A stretch of 64,000 bases of DNA, from positions 167,322 to 231,321 of the forward strand of contig NZ_KZ454938.1 of the NCBI RefSeq assembly GCF_002797325.1, written 5' to 3'. Under the pieces are notes generated by a model, which did not search any database, was not told where the DNA came from, and was given only the letters and a program-made list of their open reading frames with translations. Within the stretch, counting starts at the first letter, position 1, and each line of letters starts with the position of its first letter. The stretch comes from Bacillus sp. FJAT-45037. Lineage in GTDB: Bacteria > Bacillota > Bacilli > Bacillales > Bacillaceae_D. A program made the position numbers and the translations under genes. Shown piece after piece: positions 63,272-64,000 of this stretch.

Positions 63272-64000
63272 ATGAAAGCAGTTAGGGCTAAACAACTTGA
63301 TTTTACAGAGGGCAGTATTCGAAAGAAGATGATTATGTTTTCATGGCCGATCTTCATGGCCAACATTTTACAAGCTTCTTATCAGATCGTCGACTCGCTA
63401 TGGGTCGGGAACTTACTCGGAACGAATGCGCTCGGAGCGATCTCGATTTCAGCTACGGTCGTATTTACCGTGTTATCTTTTATTATTGGGGTCAACGGGG
63501 CCACGCTCACTGTGTTATCTCAACGAAAAGGCGCGGATGACGAGAAGGGCTTAAAGGAATCATTAAACGCTTTTGTTTTTGTGCTTGGTTCACTTGCTCT
63601 TCTTCTCGGATTGATTGGTTTTTTCTTCTCGAGTAGTATTTTGAGAGCGATGGGTACACCGGATGCGATTATGCCATATGCGGAATCCTATTTAAAAATT
63701 AACTTTATTGGTATATTATTTTTATTTGGGTACAATTTTATTGGAACAGTGCTTCGCGCACTCGGGGACAGTAAAACACCAATTCGCTTTGTTATGCTTG
63801 CAGTTATACTAAATGCGGTACTAGATCCACTTTTTATTAGTGGTTTTAACATGGGGATCGAAGGAGCTGCTTACGCTACGATTGTTGCACAAGGGACTGC
63901 GTTTTTATATGGATTAATCTATTCTATTTATCGTGCAGGTGTTCCATTTAGTGTGCCGACTTTACCAGAGAAAAAGTATTTTATTGTCCTCTTTAAGATG
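63272..64000 (+). CDS. MATE-family efflux protein (C-terminus outside window)
   Basis: 243 codons open to the window edge. Begins M-K-A-V-R-A-K-Q-L-D-F-T-E-G-S-I, then six helices with Q-I-V-D-S-L-W-V-G and R-A-L-G-D-S-K-T-P, which mark the DinF/MepA-type branch of MATE, different from the NorM-like pump at 38689-40053. GAAGGGATTAT precedes ATG. Exports drugs or metabolites by Na+ or H+ exchange; substrate unknown. Confidence 0.88.
   Translation, partial: MKAVRAKQLDFTEGSIRKKMIMFSWPIFMANILQASYQIVDSLWVGNLLGTNALGAISISATVVFTVLSFIIGVNGATLTVLSQRKGADDEKGLKESLNAFVFVLGSLALLLGLIGFFFSSSILRAMGTPDAIMPYAESYLKINFIGILFLFGYNFIGTVLRALGDSKTPIRFVMLAVILNAVLDPLFISGFNMGIEGAAYATIVAQGTAFLYGLIYSIYRAGVPFSVPTLPEKKYFIVLFKM

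Noticed and set aside
1-64000. CRISPR arrays, prophage, transposases, tRNA or rRNA genes
   Set aside because: No spaced identical repeats, no phage or transposase proteins and no RNA-gene signatures were seen on either strand.

Overview
This window is chromosomal DNA of an endospore-forming, low-GC Gram-positive bacterium of the Bacillaceae. Evidence: B. subtilis-like gene clusters (treP-treA-treR, ptsG/glcT, nifS|nadB-nadC-nadA, ykuU-ykuV, ywrA/B/C/D-like, ythA-ythB, mreBH), AGGAGG-type ribosome sites, frequent GTG/TTG starts and spore-type genes. The RNase H with a viroplasmin-like N-terminus closely resembles the well-studied Bacillus halodurans enzyme, so an alkaliphilic Bacillus relative is plausible; that is inference. 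I see no prophage, insertion sequence, CRISPR array, rRNA or tRNA. The region looks like stable core chromosome with small accessory genes and two copies of an interspersed non-coding repeat.

Layout. 1-2.2 kb: an EamA transporter (cut by the window edge) with an attenuator-like leader, and a SpoVB/YkvU-type flippase. 2.2-6.4 kb: trehalose operon with three TreR operators and two cre sites. 6.5-12.5 kb: glutathione peroxidase, bacterial nitric oxide synthase, YfmR-like ABC-F ATPase, PAS-PAS-GGDEF diguanylate cyclase, TPP riboswitch plus ThiT. 12.6-18.7 kb: glutamate dehydrogenase family enzyme, Vpr-type secreted subtilisin, small proteins, nitrilase-family amidohydrolase. 18.7-21.4 kb: UbiB-family kinase block bounded by the two repeat copies. 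21.4-25.8 kb: a two-component system flanked by two related lipoproteins. 25.8-30.3 kb: MreBH; glucose PTS permease under GlcT antitermination. 30.4-34 kb: DCC thiol oxidoreductase, SNF-type sodium symporter, deacetylase-like lipoprotein. 33.8-38.6 kb: de novo NAD synthesis. 38.7-44.2 kb: MATE pump, SASP-like peptide, RNase H, aldehyde dehydrogenase, lone siderophore-type N-hydroxylase. 44.3-46.3 kb: peroxide-defence cluster with PerR-like boxes and a 43-codon gene resembling the N-terminal arm of catalase. 46.5-50 kb: ywr-like gamma-glutamyltransferase, Lrp regulator, split chromate transporter. 50-58.4 kb: oligoendopeptidase, two tandem chemoreceptors, bd-type quinol oxidase, FbpB-like peptide. 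58.5-64 kb: small proteins, MBL hydrolase, MFS, OsmC and a truncated MATE gene.

How genes work together. TreP lacks an IIA domain, so the PtsG IIA domain encoded 24 kb away could supply phosphate to it. GlcT switches on ptsG by preventing a leader terminator. NifS probably builds the 4Fe-4S cluster of NadA. YkuU, YkuV, the glutathione peroxidase, OsmC and perhaps the catalase-like minigene form a thiol/peroxide defence set. The most interesting items are the catalase-arm minigene, the two-module interspersed repeat, the lipoprotein-flanked two-component system, the leader ORF/terminator upstream of EamA, and hairpins that bury ribosome sites.
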